Shown: piece by piece, positions 25,462 through 34,859 of the stretch | Position numbering within the stretch: position 1 is the first letter of the stretch | Layout: the number at the start of each line of letters is the position of its first letter | NCBI RefSeq assembly: GCF_001424985.1 | Contig: NZ_LMDA01000023.1 | Location: forward strand, 57,495 to 121,494 | Length of the DNA: 64,000 nucleotides | DNA from: Rhizobium sp. Root1212 | GTDB lineage: Bacteria > Pseudomonadota > Alphaproteobacteria > Rhizobiales > Rhizobiaceae | Direction of reading: 5' to 3' | Translations under genes and position numbers: made by a program | Notes under the pieces: generated by a model | What the model was told of the DNA's origin: nothing | Database searches by the model: none | What the model saw: only the letters and a program-made list of their open reading frames with translations

Positions 25462-28113
25462 TCAGGCCGCCAGCCACCGTTTTTCGCGGGCGAAATTGGC
25501 AAGTTCGGTCGGGCTCATGGGACGTGCGAAGGCATAGCCCTGCAAGCCGTGGCAGCCGAGTTCGCGCAATATTTTCGCATGTTCCAGCGTTTCGACGCCC
25601 TCCGCCATCACCTCCACGCCGAGCGAGCTGCCGATATCGATGATCGAGGCGACGAGCTGGCGCTGGCTTGCCGAAGTCAGGATCGGCATTATGAGCTGAC
25701 GGTCGATCTTCAGGCGGCGCGGGGTCAGCTTCAACAGGCTGACGATCGAGGCGTAGCCGGTGCCGAAATCGTCGATCTCGATATCGATGCCGAGGCCTTT
25801 GATCTTCTCGATGTTGGAAAGCACTGTCATATCGCTTTCGTCGAAAGAGATCGATTCCAGAAGCTCGAAGGACAGACGGCCCTTCGGGATCGCAAGCTGG
25901 TTCAGCCGGTCGATCAGGTTTTCGTCGTGCAGGCGATGGTAGGAGAGATTGACGGAGACCTTGGGAATATCGATGCCGCTCGCATCCCAGCGGCGGGAGT
26001 GGAACAGGGCCTGTTCGAGGATGCGCTGGTCGATCTCGGCCAGCACGTTGATCTCCTCGGCGGTCTTCAGGAAGGCATGCGGGGCGAGTACGCCCTTCTG
26101 CGGGTGATCCCAGCGCGCGAGCGCTTCGACACCGATGATGTCGAGGGTTCTTGGACAGAACTGCGGCTGGAAATAGGCGATGAACTCGTTCTGCTCCAGG
26201 CCGCGCAGGATTTCGTCCGCCGTCTGCTTGCTCTTGAACACGGCCGTCTTCAGCGAATGGGCGAAGACCTCGTAGCGACCGCGGCCGCGGCGCTTGGCTT
26301 CATAAAGGGCGATATCGGCGTTGACGAGCACCTGGGACAGCTCCTCCCGTTGGGAGGCCTGGCGGGCAATGCCGATGCTGACGCCGATGCGGCATTTCTG
26401 GCCGTGATACATCACCGGCACGCTCATCGCCTCTATGACGCGGCGGGCGAGATCGGTGTCGTCGTCCTCGGTGCGTGAGATGATGACGAACTCGTCGCCG
26501 CCGATGCGGGCGACGAAATCGTCGTCGCCGGTGTTTTCCCGCAGCACATGCGCGGCATGGCGCAGAATTTCGTCGCCGGCGGCGTGGCCGAGCGTGTCGT
26601 TGATTTCCTTGAACCGATCGAGGTCCATGTGGAGGATGCGGGCAAGCGCCGGACGCTGGCCGGTGTCGGCCTGCGCCGTCGAGAGCGTCTGGTCGAGATA
26701 GCGGCGGTTCGGCAGCCCGGTCAGGGGATCGTGCAGGGCGTTGAATTCCATGCGGTGGCGGGCGGCTTCCAGCTCCGCGCTGTGGGCCTCGGCCTGACGG
26801 CGGGCATCCTCCAGGCTTTCGTTGCGCTCGACATCGGCGGTCACATCCCAGTTGACGCCGACGATCTTGCGTCGTCCGCCGGCGCCGATATAGCAGGAGC
26901 CGATAGCCCGGATATGGCGGATCTTGCCGTCCTTCAATTGCAGACGGAACTGGTCGCGGTAGGATTGCACCTGCTTGCCAAGGGCGAGGGCAAATTCCAG
27001 TTCGGAGCGCTCCACGTCGAGCGGATGCAGCGTGTCGCGCCAGTCCTCCAGAACCGGGCCGCGATCTTCCTCGAAGCCGTACAGTTCACGCATACGATCG
27101 TCCCAGAGCAGGGTGCCGGAGGCGACGTCGAGTTCCCAGATGCCGATTTCGGAGGTATCCAGGGCAATGTTCAGGCGGTGGGAGAGTTCCTGCAGGCGAT
27201 CCTTGTTTTCCTCAAGGGCGAGGATGTTGTTCTGGCGCTCCTCCATCAGCCGGCCGGTGATGATCATCGGCACGACGATGATCAGGCCGCCGAGCGCCAG
27301 CAGCAGCCGCATCTGCCAGAGATTGGGCGGATCAGCGGGCCAGCCCCCCTTCGGCACGGCACTGATCTCCCACGAGCCGCCGGGGAGCAGCACGCTCATG
27401 CGAACCGGATCGCTGCTCGGAATGTTGCGTGCGCCGTAAAACAGCGCGCCGTCTTCGCCGAGGCCATCCTTGCCGACGATGGCGACATCGATATCTGCGG
27501 CGGAGGCGAGGCCGCTGATCCTGTAGAGCTTGTCGACATCGATGACGGCCGAGACGATGCCCCAGAACCGTTGCTGCGGCCCGGCGATGCCGTTGAATAC
27601 CGGAAAACGGCCGATCAGACCCTGGCCACCCTGCACCAGCTCCAGCGGTCCGGCCAACACCAGCTTGCCGCTGTCGCGGGCGCGAAGGGCGGCGGCGCGC
27701 TGCTGCGGGTTGCTGTTGTAGTCGAGGCCGATCGCCTTTTCGTTGCCCTTCAGCGGATAGACCATGGAGACGACAAGGCCCGGGGCGGCGGCTATATTGC
27801 GCAGGTTGGAGCGTTCGTTGAAGATATTTTGCGACAGCCCGGTGAAGCGGTCCTGGGTCATGCCGGGTTCGGTGGCGATCGTCGCGATCAGGCCGCGCAC
27901 CAGCTGGATGTCGCCGTTGATACTGGATTCGAGGCGGGAGCGAATGGGCGTGAGTTCGGCGACGACGGCGGCGCGCAGGCGGGCGGCGTGGATGGCGCGG
28001 TTCTGTTCCTCGGCAAAAATCCCGGCTGCGACCGCCATGACGACGGCAATCAGGGCGGGCAGGTAGCTCGGCCGGAAGAACCGTCGCGATGTTTTCAGAC
28101 TTTCCAAGATCAC
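25462..28113 (-). CDS. Membrane CHASE-PAS-GGDEF-EAL cyclic-di-GMP protein
   Basis: An 883-residue two-domain c-di-GMP enzyme. A first membrane helix (about 17-37) and a second (about 270-292) bracket a periplasmic CHASE domain (about 45-265, including RNIAAAPGLVVSMVYPL). A PAS domain (about 320-430) follows, then GGDEF (about 455-610) with an intact RIGGDEFVIISR active site, then EAL (about 625-875) with IGVEALARWDHPQ and the downstream DDFGTGYASI metal-binding loop. Both domains look catalytically intact, so the net activity cannot be told from sequence. It is monocistronic. Confidence 0.92.
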   Translation of the reverse strand: MILESLKTSRRFFRPSYLPALIAVVMAVAAGIFAEEQNRAIHAARLRAAVVAELTPIRSRLESSINGDIQLVRGLIATIATEPGMTQDRFTGLSQNIFNERSNLRNIAAAPGLVVSMVYPLKGNEKAIGLDYNSNPQQRAAALRARDSGKLVLAGPLELVQGGQGLIGRFPVFNGIAGPQQRFWGIVSAVIDVDKLYRISGLASAADIDVAIVGKDGLGEDGALFYGARNIPSSDPVRMSVLLPGGSWEISAVPKGGWPADPPNLWQMRLLLALGGLIIVVPMIITGRLMEERQNNILALEENKDRLQELSHRLNIALDTSEIGIWELDVASGTLLWDDRMRELYGFEEDRGPVLEDWRDTLHPLDVERSELEFALALGKQVQSYRDQFRLQLKDGKIRHIRAIGSCYIGAGGRRKIVGVNWDVTADVERNESLEDARRQAEAHSAELEAARHRMEFNALHDPLTGLPNRRYLDQTLSTAQADTGQRPALARILHMDLDRFKEINDTLGHAAGDEILRHAAHVLRENTGDDDFVARIGGDEFVIISRTEDDDTDLARRVIEAMSVPVMYHGQKCRIGVSIGIARQASQREELSQVLVNADIALYEAKRRGRGRYEVFAHSLKTAVFKSKQTADEILRGLEQNEFIAYFQPQFCPRTLDIIGVEALARWDHPQKGVLAPHAFLKTAEEINVLAEIDQRILEQALFHSRRWDASGIDIPKVSVNLSYHRLHDENLIDRLNQLAIPKGRLSFELLESISFDESDMTVLSNIEKIKGLGIDIEIDDFGTGYASIVSLLKLTPRRLKIDRQLIMPILTSASQRQLVASIIDIGSSLGVEVMAEGVETLEHAKILRELGCHGLQGYAFARPMSPTELANFAREKRWLAA

Positions 28114-28194
28114 CAGATCAACCCATTCCCCTCAACCGCGTAGGCGGTGTAGCGAAGATGGTCGCAGATTGATCTTAACAATATGTGCTGACGC

Positions 28195-29820
28195 TTATGG
28201 GGGCTCGGGAGCCGCAATCATGGCCGTCAGGGTCTCCAGCCGGTCGGCTTCGCGCGGCAGCTTGTCTTGGCGCAGCCGGGCGATGCGCGGAAAGCGCATG
28301 GCGACGCCGGACTTGTGGCGGGTGGAGAAATTAATGCCTTCGAAGGCGACCTCGACGACGAAACCGTGATCCGGCTCCGCTCGGAGCGATCGGACCGGGC
28401 CGAAGCGCTCGATGGTGTTTTCGCGCACGTAGCGGTCGAGGATTTCAAGCTCGGCATCGGTGAAGCCGAAATAGGCCTTGCCGACCGGGACAAGCGCATC
28501 CGCGCCGTCCTTGTCCGTCCAGACGCCGAAGGTGAAATCGGAATAGTAGCTCGACCGCTTGCCATGGCCGCGCTGGGCATACATCAGCACGGCATCGACA
28601 TTGTAGGGATCGCGCTTCCACTTGAACCACGGGCCTTTCATGCGGCCGGCGGTATAGGGCGAATCGAGGCGTTTCAGCATGATGCCTTCGATGACGGGAT
28701 CGGGTGGCGCGCGCCGGAGACTGTCGAGTTCTTCCCAGCTGGAGAAGGGCACCAGCGGCGAGAGATCGAAGCGATCCGGGGGTGAGGCGTCGATCACGGC
28801 TTCGAGCCGTTCGCGCCGTTCGACGAAATTGCGGCCCCGAATATCCTCTTCGCCGGCAAACAGCAGGTCGTAACCGCGGATGAAGGCCGGATACTCCTCC
28901 AGCATCTTGCGGGTCACGGTCTTGCGGTTCAGGCGCTGCTGCAGGTCGGAAAAGCTGCGGGTGGCGCGGTTGCTGCGCATCGTGCCGCCGACCAGTAGCT
29001 CGCCGTCGATGATGCCTTCGAAGGTGGCGGCGTCGAGGATATCGGGGAACGCGCCGGAGATATCGTCGCCGCTCCGGGAATAGAGCCGGCGGGTGCCGGC
29101 GAGATTGGCGAATTGCACGCGGATGCCGTCCCATTTCCATTCGGCGGCGAAATCAGCCGGGTCGAGCGCGGCCACATCGCTTTCGGCAAGCGGGGTGGCC
29201 AGCATGACCGAATGGAAGACGGCGGGCATGGAGAGGCTTGGCTTCTCGCTCTTGCCTTCCAGCCAGCGGAAAAGATCGAGATAGGGTGGTTCCAGCCCAT
29301 GCCACAGGGTTTCGATTTCGACGACATCGACGCCACCCATGTCGGCCAGAGCCTGCTTCACCAGCCGGGCCGAAACGCCGATGCGCATGCCGCCGGTGAT
29401 CAGCTTCAGGAAGGCGAAACGGCTGGAGCCGTCGAGCTGGTCGAGCAGGGTGCGGACCACGCCATGCACATCGGCACGACTTGCCGATTGCAGCTTTCGC
29501 ACGATTGCGCCGAGTGAGAGGTCGATCGGTTCAAGCGTCCCGTCGCCTGCCGGCTCCCAGACGAGCGAGATCGTTTCGGCGAGGTCGCCGACATAATCGT
29601 AGGAATACTGGAACAGCACCTCGTCCATACGTTCCAGCACCAGCTGTTTCAAAAGCTGGGGCTTGACGGTGCTGAGCGTCAGGGTGCCGGCGAGGGAGGC
29701 GAGGGCATAGCCGCGGTCGGGATCGGGGGCGGAACGGAAATAATCCGCCATCAGCTTGATCTTGGCGTTGCGCTGCGGGGTCAGCACGAGGCGGTCGAGC
29801 AGTTCGGCGAAGGCGTGCAT
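28195..29820 (-). CDS. ATP-dependent DNA ligase (repair-island type)
   Basis: A 541-residue ATP-dependent DNA ligase of the bacterial type found with a DNA-ligase-associated exonuclease. The adenylation motif is FAAEWKWDGIRVQF, with the catalytic Lys in KWDG at about residue 223. Motif IV-V elements are visible as VEGIMLKRLDSPY and WFKWKRDPYNVDAVLMYAQ, and an OB-fold follows. An N-terminal DNA-binding helical domain (about 1-190) is present. The ATG at 29820 sits one base after the exonuclease TGA, indicating translational coupling. The family is linked to cross-link or cisplatin damage tolerance; that role here is inferred. Confidence 0.9.
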   Translation of the reverse strand: MHAFAELLDRLVLTPQRNAKIKLMADYFRSAPDPDRGYALASLAGTLTLSTVKPQLLKQLVLERMDEVLFQYSYDYVGDLAETISLVWEPAGDGTLEPIDLSLGAIVRKLQSASRADVHGVVRTLLDQLDGSSRFAFLKLITGGMRIGVSARLVKQALADMGGVDVVEIETLWHGLEPPYLDLFRWLEGKSEKPSLSMPAVFHSVMLATPLAESDVAALDPADFAAEWKWDGIRVQFANLAGTRRLYSRSGDDISGAFPDILDAATFEGIIDGELLVGGTMRSNRATRSFSDLQQRLNRKTVTRKMLEEYPAFIRGYDLLFAGEEDIRGRNFVERRERLEAVIDASPPDRFDLSPLVPFSSWEELDSLRRAPPDPVIEGIMLKRLDSPYTAGRMKGPWFKWKRDPYNVDAVLMYAQRGHGKRSSYYSDFTFGVWTDKDGADALVPVGKAYFGFTDAELEILDRYVRENTIERFGPVRSLRAEPDHGFVVEVAFEGINFSTRHKSGVAMRFPRIARLRQDKLPREADRLETLTAMIAAPEPP

Positions 29821-29821
29821 G

Positions 29822-30832
29822 TCAATCGCCCTCGTCTTCATAGCCGACGAGGTGCAGCGGGCGGGCGGGTATGCCCTGCAGTTCGCACCAGCGGACCAGT
29901 GCTTCCTCGCGGCCATGGGTGACCCAGACCTGGGATGGGGCTATTTCGGTGATGGTAGCGAGGAGTTCCGGCCAGTCGCAATGGTCGGAAATGATCATCG
30001 GCAGCTCGACGCCGCGTTGCTTGGCCCGCTGGCGCACCAGCATCCAGCCGGAGGCGAAGATGGCGAGCGGATCGGGAAAGCGCCGCGCCCAGCGATCGGC
30101 AAAGGCCGCGGGCGGGCCGATGACGATCTGCCCCGCGAAGGATTGGCGGTCGCCGCCTTCTATCGTCGCCGGGCGAAGGTCTCCGAGCGGGATGCCGCAC
30201 TCCTGGTAGTAGGTGCAGAGTTTGGCGAGCGCACCGTGGATGAAGATCGGCTCGTGATAACCGGCTTCGCGCAGGAGGGCGATGACGCGCTGGGCCTTGC
30301 CGAGCGCATAGGCGCCGACGAGATGGGTGCGCTCGGGAAACTGTCTGAGCGAGGTCAGGAGCTTGGCGATCTCGTCCTTGTCGTCGGGGTGGTGGAAGAC
30401 CGGCAGGCCGAAGGTCGCTTCGGTGATGAAAACATCGCAGGGTACCGGTTCGAAGCCGGCGCAGGTCGGGTCGCGGCGGCGTTTGTAGTCGCCGGAGACC
30501 ACGATGCGGGTTCCCTCCGCTTCGACGCGGATCTGGGCCGAGCCGAGCACATGGCCGGCGGGGTAGAAGCTGACGGTGACACCATTGATGGACAGGCGTT
30601 CGCCGAGGGCGATACTTTGGGCCTCGCCGCAGAACGTCTCGCCGTAGCGGATGGCCATGATGTCGAGGGTTTCGCGGGTGGCGAGGACCTTGGCGTGGCC
30701 GGAGCGGGCATGGTCGGCATGACCGTGGGTGATCAGCGCCCGTTCGACCGGCTGCACCGGATCGATATAGAAATCGCCCCTCTCGCAATAGAGGCCCCTG
30801 GGCGTGGAATAGAGCAGCGCTTCCGGTTTCAT
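29822..30832 (-). CDS. DNA-ligase-associated exonuclease, metallo-beta-lactamase fold
   Basis: A 336-residue member of the beta-lactamase-fold nuclease family that processes DNA ends for the adjacent ligase. The metal-binding motif HGHADHARSGH is at about residues 38-48. Further ligand motifs include the GHVLGSAQI region, the SGDYKRR Asp and a C-terminal His in ISDHCDW. I chose ATG 30832 (MKPEALLYSTPRGLYCERGD) because the upstream in-frame residues are hydrophobic and not family-like. Two other genes usually found with this pair, a DEXH helicase and a phosphoesterase, are not in the window. Confidence 0.88.
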   Translation of the reverse strand: MKPEALLYSTPRGLYCERGDFYIDPVQPVERALITHGHADHARSGHAKVLATRETLDIMAIRYGETFCGEAQSIALGERLSINGVTVSFYPAGHVLGSAQIRVEAEGTRIVVSGDYKRRRDPTCAGFEPVPCDVFITEATFGLPVFHHPDDKDEIAKLLTSLRQFPERTHLVGAYALGKAQRVIALLREAGYHEPIFIHGALAKLCTYYQECGIPLGDLRPATIEGGDRQSFAGQIVIGPPAAFADRWARRFPDPLAIFASGWMLVRQRAKQRGVELPMIISDHCDWPELLATITEIAPSQVWVTHGREEALVRWCELQGIPARPLHLVGYEDEGD

Positions 30833-30889
30833 GGAAAGCAAGATAGCCGGCAGGATCGCTCCTGCCAGCGTCACGTCAGGAATTTTTTA

Positions 30890-31849
30890 TCAGGCGTGCG
30901 GATAGGCCGACAGCGTCTTGGCGACGAGATCGAGAACGCCCTTGGAATCGACGGCGATGCAGACGTCCTGGCTCGGCAGGTTGTCCCAGTCGCCGGACGG
31001 GAAGGTCTGGCTGTCCGGCTTCTGGATCGTCTGGCCATCGGCGATGCCGCCGCAGACGACGCGAATCGCGCCGCTGCGGGTGCGGAAAAGCTCGGGCGCC
31101 ACGACATAGACGCAGGCGCAGCTGTCATGCACCACCATGCCGTCCTCGACATGGTTTTCGTAGAAATCGATGTAGAACTGCGAGATGTCCGACAGCAGCT
31201 TTGCCCGCGCGCCGCCGGCGGCGACGATGTCCGAGAGCAGGTTGCGGGTCATGACGGTCGGCACCGTGACATCGAGGCCGATGACCGTGACGGGCCAGGC
31301 GGCAGTCATGACGGCGTCGGCCGCTTCCGGGTCGCCATGGATGTTGGCTTCGGCAGCGGGCGTGATGTTGCCGGGACGATCGAAGGCGCCACCCATGATG
31401 ACCACGGCCTTGACGAGGCCGGCAATGCCGGGGTCTTCGCGCAAGGCAACGGCAAGATTGGTCATGCGGCCGACGGCGACGATCGTCACCTCACCCGGAT
31501 TGGCGCGCACGGTTTCGATGATGAAGCGATGAGCCGGCCTGACATCGCAGGGCAGATCGACGGTTTGCGGCACGCCGATATTGCCGAGGCCGTCATCGCC
31601 GTGGATGAAGGTCGGCCAGCCCACATGCGGGCGGCTCGGATCGTAGGTCTCGTTGGCGCCCTTGGCGACCGGGGCGTCGATGTTCCAGGCTTGCTTCAGA
31701 AACAGGGCGTTGCGCGTCGTCGTCTCGATCGAGGCATTGCCGAAGACGGTGGTGATGCCGATCAGGTCGATATCCGGGTGATGATGGAGAAACAGGAGTG
31801 CCATCGCGTCGTCGACGCCGGGGTCCGTATCGAAAATGACCTTGTGCAT
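30890..31849 (-). CDS. Inosine-uridine preferring nucleoside hydrolase
   Basis: A 319-residue hydrolase that splits ribonucleosides into base and ribose. The N-terminal calcium-binding cluster is clear: KVIFDTDPGVDDAMALLFL (DxDxxxDD). The middle has VAVGRMTNLAVAL and VIMGGAFDRPGNITPAAEANIHGDPEAA, and the late catalytic segment is VEDGMVVHDSCACVYV with the conserved His-Asp. I chose ATG 31849, where the family motif starts, rather than the longer frame running into the next gene. It follows the FAD oxidase gene by 22 bases and is probably co-transcribed. Confidence 0.92.
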   Translation of the reverse strand: MHKVIFDTDPGVDDAMALLFLHHHPDIDLIGITTVFGNASIETTTRNALFLKQAWNIDAPVAKGANETYDPSRPHVGWPTFIHGDDGLGNIGVPQTVDLPCDVRPAHRFIIETVRANPGEVTIVAVGRMTNLAVALREDPGIAGLVKAVVIMGGAFDRPGNITPAAEANIHGDPEAADAVMTAAWPVTVIGLDVTVPTVMTRNLLSDIVAAGGARAKLLSDISQFYIDFYENHVEDGMVVHDSCACVYVVAPELFRTRSGAIRVVCGGIADGQTIQKPDSQTFPSGDWDNLPSQDVCIAVDSKGVLDLVAKTLSAYPHA

Positions 31850-31871
31850 GAATGTTCTTTCCAAAAAAGCG

Positions 31872-33107
31872 TTACTGGAAGCGGCGGATGCTGAAGGGAT
31901 TAAGATGCTCCTGCTCGCCGGCTTCGAGAAGGCTGGCGATGCTGCGGCCGGTGACGGCCGACAGCGTGAGACCGAGATGGCCGTGGCCGAAGGCCATGGC
32001 GATGCGGGGATCGGACGGATGCAGGCTGATGACCGGAATGGAATCCGGTGTCGAAGGACGTCGGCCCATCCATTCGGTGCCGCCGCTTTCCGGCAGGCTC
32101 GGCACATAACGGCGCATTTTCTGGCGCATGGCGGCGGCGCGGGCGAAATTGGCCGGCGCATCCGGCTTAGCAAGCTCGACGGCACCGCCGATGCGCAGCG
32201 CGTTCCTGAGCGGCGTGGCGACGAAGCCGTGCTCGGAGAAGAACACGGGCAGCTCCAGCGTTACAGTCGGATCGACGAAGGTGGTGTTGTAGCCGCGCTC
32301 GGTTTCGAGCAGAACGCTGAGGCCGAGGCTACGGACGAGATCGCGCGACCAGATACCCGAGGTGATGACAGCCTTGTCGAATTGCTGGCGCTCGCCCGCC
32401 GCGGTGACGATCTCGATGCTGGCGGCCTGCTGGTTGACGCGGGCGACCTCCGCCTCGACGAGATGACCGCGTTCGCGCACGAAAGCCTGCAGGCCGCGCA
32501 AGAGCGCCAGCGGATCGAGGAAGGTCTGGTAACCGGAGGAGAAGATGCCGCCGGCGAAATTGCCTTCCAGCGCCGGGACCTGCGCGCGGGCGGCGGCGCG
32601 GTCGAGTTTTTCGACCTCGTGGCCGAGCAGCGCTGCATTCTTCTCTTCGTGCGGGAAGGCGTCGTTGAGCTTGCTTTCGCTGTCGAAGATCGTCAGTGCG
32701 CCGCTCTTCTTCATATGACCGGAGATGCCGACTGTCGCGGCAAGCCTCTCATGGGCTTCAAGTGCGTCGCGCATCAGGCTCAGCATCGCGGCGCGGGAGC
32801 GCTCGACCTGGCCCGGTCGCGCGGCCAATAGGAAGGCCAGGAGCCAGGGGGTGAGCGCCGGCAGGTCCTGCCAGCGCAGGGTCAGCGGTCCGAGCGGATC
32901 GGCCAGCCATTTGGGCGCGGAAAACAGCATGTCGGGCCGGGCAAGCGGATCGATTTCCGGCACGGCGAGGATGCCGGCATTGCCGACGGAGGCGGGCAGG
33001 CCGGAAAGGTCCTTTTCGAACACGGTGACGTCATGTCCCCGTTCGATCAGGTGAACGGCGGTGGCGCATCCGATGATGCCTGCGCCTGATATTGCGATGC
33101 GTGCCAT
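31872..33107 (-). CDS. FAD-dependent amino-acid oxidoreductase (DadA-like)
   Basis: A 411-residue flavoenzyme of the DAO family. The Rossmann start IAISGAGIIGCATAVHLIERGHDVTVFEK binds FAD. The D-amino-acid dehydrogenase pattern SVGNAGILAVPEIDPLARPDM follows, and the C-terminal FAD contact ALGHGHLGLTL-like segment is seen as MAFGHGHLGLTLSAVTGRSI. It most likely oxidises a D-amino acid or related amine and passes electrons to the respiratory chain; the substrate is not shown. GGGAGAGC precedes the ATG. A nucleoside hydrolase follows in the same direction. Confidence 0.88.
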   Translation of the reverse strand: MARIAISGAGIIGCATAVHLIERGHDVTVFEKDLSGLPASVGNAGILAVPEIDPLARPDMLFSAPKWLADPLGPLTLRWQDLPALTPWLLAFLLAARPGQVERSRAAMLSLMRDALEAHERLAATVGISGHMKKSGALTIFDSESKLNDAFPHEEKNAALLGHEVEKLDRAAARAQVPALEGNFAGGIFSSGYQTFLDPLALLRGLQAFVRERGHLVEAEVARVNQQAASIEIVTAAGERQQFDKAVITSGIWSRDLVRSLGLSVLLETERGYNTTFVDPTVTLELPVFFSEHGFVATPLRNALRIGGAVELAKPDAPANFARAAAMRQKMRRYVPSLPESGGTEWMGRRPSTPDSIPVISLHPSDPRIAMAFGHGHLGLTLSAVTGRSIASLLEAGEQEHLNPFSIRRFQ

Positions 33108-33309
33108 GCTCTCCCTGCCGGGCTGATTTTCCGTGCCCTGTCTTCGCCCCCATTTTGGCGGGGATCAAGCCTTGTCGGGCGAATATTCCGATGATTTTCA
33201 CCGGGCGTCGGCCCTGTTCCATCCGAAACAGCGCGGTATCCCGGATTTTGAGATGGTCATCTCAGGGGAAGGGGTTGGCCCTCCCAGTCAAAAATCCAGG
33301 AGGAATATC

Positions 33310-33576
33310 ATGCGCAAGACCGTTTCCCTGCTGCTTGTCGTCGCTGCCGCAAGCACCCTCTCCCTTCATGACGCAGCCGCCCAGAGCCGCGGCGACAAGG
33401 GCGGCCGCACCGGCGGCGGCAGCATCACCCATGGCGGCAGCGGCGAAAATCGCGAGAATTATCGCTACCAGCGCTTCTGCATGCCGAATGTCGATGGCTC
33501 CGGCCGGCTGTATTCCGATGATATGAGCGGCTGGCGCCGGGTTTCCAGCTGCAACGGCTATCAGCTGGTTCAGTAG
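33310..33576 (+). CDS. Small secreted protein of unknown function
   Basis: An 88-residue protein with a clear signal peptide (MRKTVSLLLVVAAASTLSL, cleavage probably after DAAA at about residue 24). The mature part is a Gly/Ser/Arg-rich stretch (GGRTGGGSITHGGSG) followed by a 40-residue segment with two Cys residues (RFCMPNVDGSG and SSCNGYQLVQ) that could form a disulfide. I do not recognise the family. The start is decided by a near-perfect AGGAGG six bases before the ATG. It stands alone between divergent dadA-like and the next plus-strand gene. Confidence 0.75.
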   Translation: MRKTVSLLLVVAAASTLSLHDAAAQSRGDKGGRTGGGSITHGGSGENRENYRYQRFCMPNVDGSGRLYSDDMSGWRRVSSCNGYQLVQ

Positions 33577-33732
33577 TTTCAGCCGTTTCCGTACATTTTT
33601 GGGGCATCCTTTCGGGTGCCCCGACGTCGTTTTGGCAGGCTTCGTCCTGCCCGTCGTTTAAACTTCCGAAACGTCACGCCGTTAGAATGCCGTCCGTTCA
33701 AGGGCTTGGTAACGGACAACGGGGCGGCAGCG

Positions 33733-34821
33733 GTGAAATCGATCCTGAAGAAGATACGTCTTCCACGCAAGGCGATGTTCGCCGTCGCCGGCGTGCTGCT
33801 GCTTTCCGGCGCGTCGGGCGCCTATGCGCTGTTCATGGTGCAGGGCAAGGATGAAGAGAAGCGGGCTCCCTCGGTTTCCGGTCTCGCCTGCACCACGGTC
33901 GAAACCCTGAAGATGCGCCGCAACGGCCAGCGCTGGATTCGCAAATACATCACCGTCGAGAAGGGCAGTGGCGAGGAGCGGGTGCGCACGGCGTTGCGCG
34001 TCGCCGGCCTGCTGGTGCATGCCGAAAAGGCCGATCTTTACCAAGTGGCGGTGCTCGATACGGCCGGACCGAAGGAGCGTGCCGACTGGCGCGGGGCGGC
34101 GATCGGGGCGCAGGTGCTGTTTGCGCCCGATCCCAAGATCGTGCCGGGTATGAGCAATCTTTTCTCGGCGCGCTACAGCGATAGCGAAGCCAATACCGTC
34201 GGTCTCTATTACGGTCAGGATGTCAGTCTTTCACAGGACAAGATCAAGGACACGCTGACCTCGATCGTCGAGAAGACCGAATGTGCCGATCCGGTGCCGG
34301 TCGAAGGTGCCGAGGGCAGCGAAGCCGGCGAGCATGGCGAGGCGGCTTCGGAGAAGGCGTCGGGGCACGGCGAAGCGGCGGAAGCCGAAGGCCATGGCGG
34401 CGAGGCCAAGGCAAGCGAAGAAGGTCACGGCGAAAAGCCGGCAGAAGGTCATGGTGAAGAAGCGGCTGCCGAGGGGCATGGCGAAGCCGCAAGCGGTGAA
34501 AAGAGCGAGGGCATGCTGGCGTCGATCACCGGTATGATCTTCGGCTCAGGCGAGGAAAAGCCGGAAGCTGCAGGCCATGGTGAGGCCGCGCCGGCGGAAG
34601 ACCATGCCGCCAAGCCGGAAGAGCATGCGGAAGCCGAAAAGCCCGGCATGTTTGCCTCCGTCAAGGCGATGATTTTCGGCGATGGCGAAGCCGCGGCACC
34701 AGCCGAAACCAAGGATGCGCATGCTCAGCCCGAAGAGCATTCACAAGCCGCCGAGCCGAAGGCCGAGCCAAACGACATGACGGCAGAAGCCGAAACGAAA
34801 AAGGAGCCCGCCGTTCACTGA
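33733..34821 (+). CDS. Membrane-anchored protein with His/Glu-rich repeats, function unknown
   Basis: A 362-residue protein starting at GTG 33733, where a basic stretch and a single membrane helix begin (about residues 14-36); the upstream in-frame residues look like untranslated leader. A conserved-looking extracytoplasmic domain (about 45-185) is followed by a low-complexity tail with many G-H-G-E units (for example AEGHGGEAK, EGHGEKP). Two near-copies of G-M-(L/F)-A-S-(I/V)-x-x-M-I-F-G-(S/D)-G-E lie at residues 260 and 305. The tail is very acidic and His-rich, suggesting metal or cation binding. I do not recognise a named family. The lysS terminator overlaps its 3' end. Confidence 0.75.
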   Translation: MKSILKKIRLPRKAMFAVAGVLLLSGASGAYALFMVQGKDEEKRAPSVSGLACTTVETLKMRRNGQRWIRKYITVEKGSGEERVRTALRVAGLLVHAEKADLYQVAVLDTAGPKERADWRGAAIGAQVLFAPDPKIVPGMSNLFSARYSDSEANTVGLYYGQDVSLSQDKIKDTLTSIVEKTECADPVPVEGAEGSEAGEHGEAASEKASGHGEAAEAEGHGGEAKASEEGHGEKPAEGHGEEAAAEGHGEAASGEKSEGMLASITGMIFGSGEEKPEAAGHGEAAPAEDHAAKPEEHAEAEKPGMFASVKAMIFGDGEAAAPAETKDAHAQPEEHSQAAEPKAEPNDMTAEAETKKEPAVH

Positions 34822-34834
34822 CGGCAGGCTCCTT
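34797..34834 (-). terminator. lysS-side terminator overlapping the end of the His/Glu-repeat gene
   Basis: Inverted repeat GGAGCCcGCCGT / ACGGCaGGCTCC with one mismatch around a tcactg loop. On the minus strand it is followed by TTTTTCG, so it fits the end of the gltX-lysS transcript. On the plus strand it spans the stop codon at 34821. Confidence 0.75.
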
Positions 34835-34859
34835 CAAATCATTCCAACATCGCTGCGGA

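Noticed and set aside
30890-32185. Fusion of an unknown N-terminal domain to the nucleoside hydrolase
   Set aside because: The extra 112 residues lie within the FAD oxidase gene in another frame; the DxDxxxDD motif begins right after ATG 31849, which is the family start.
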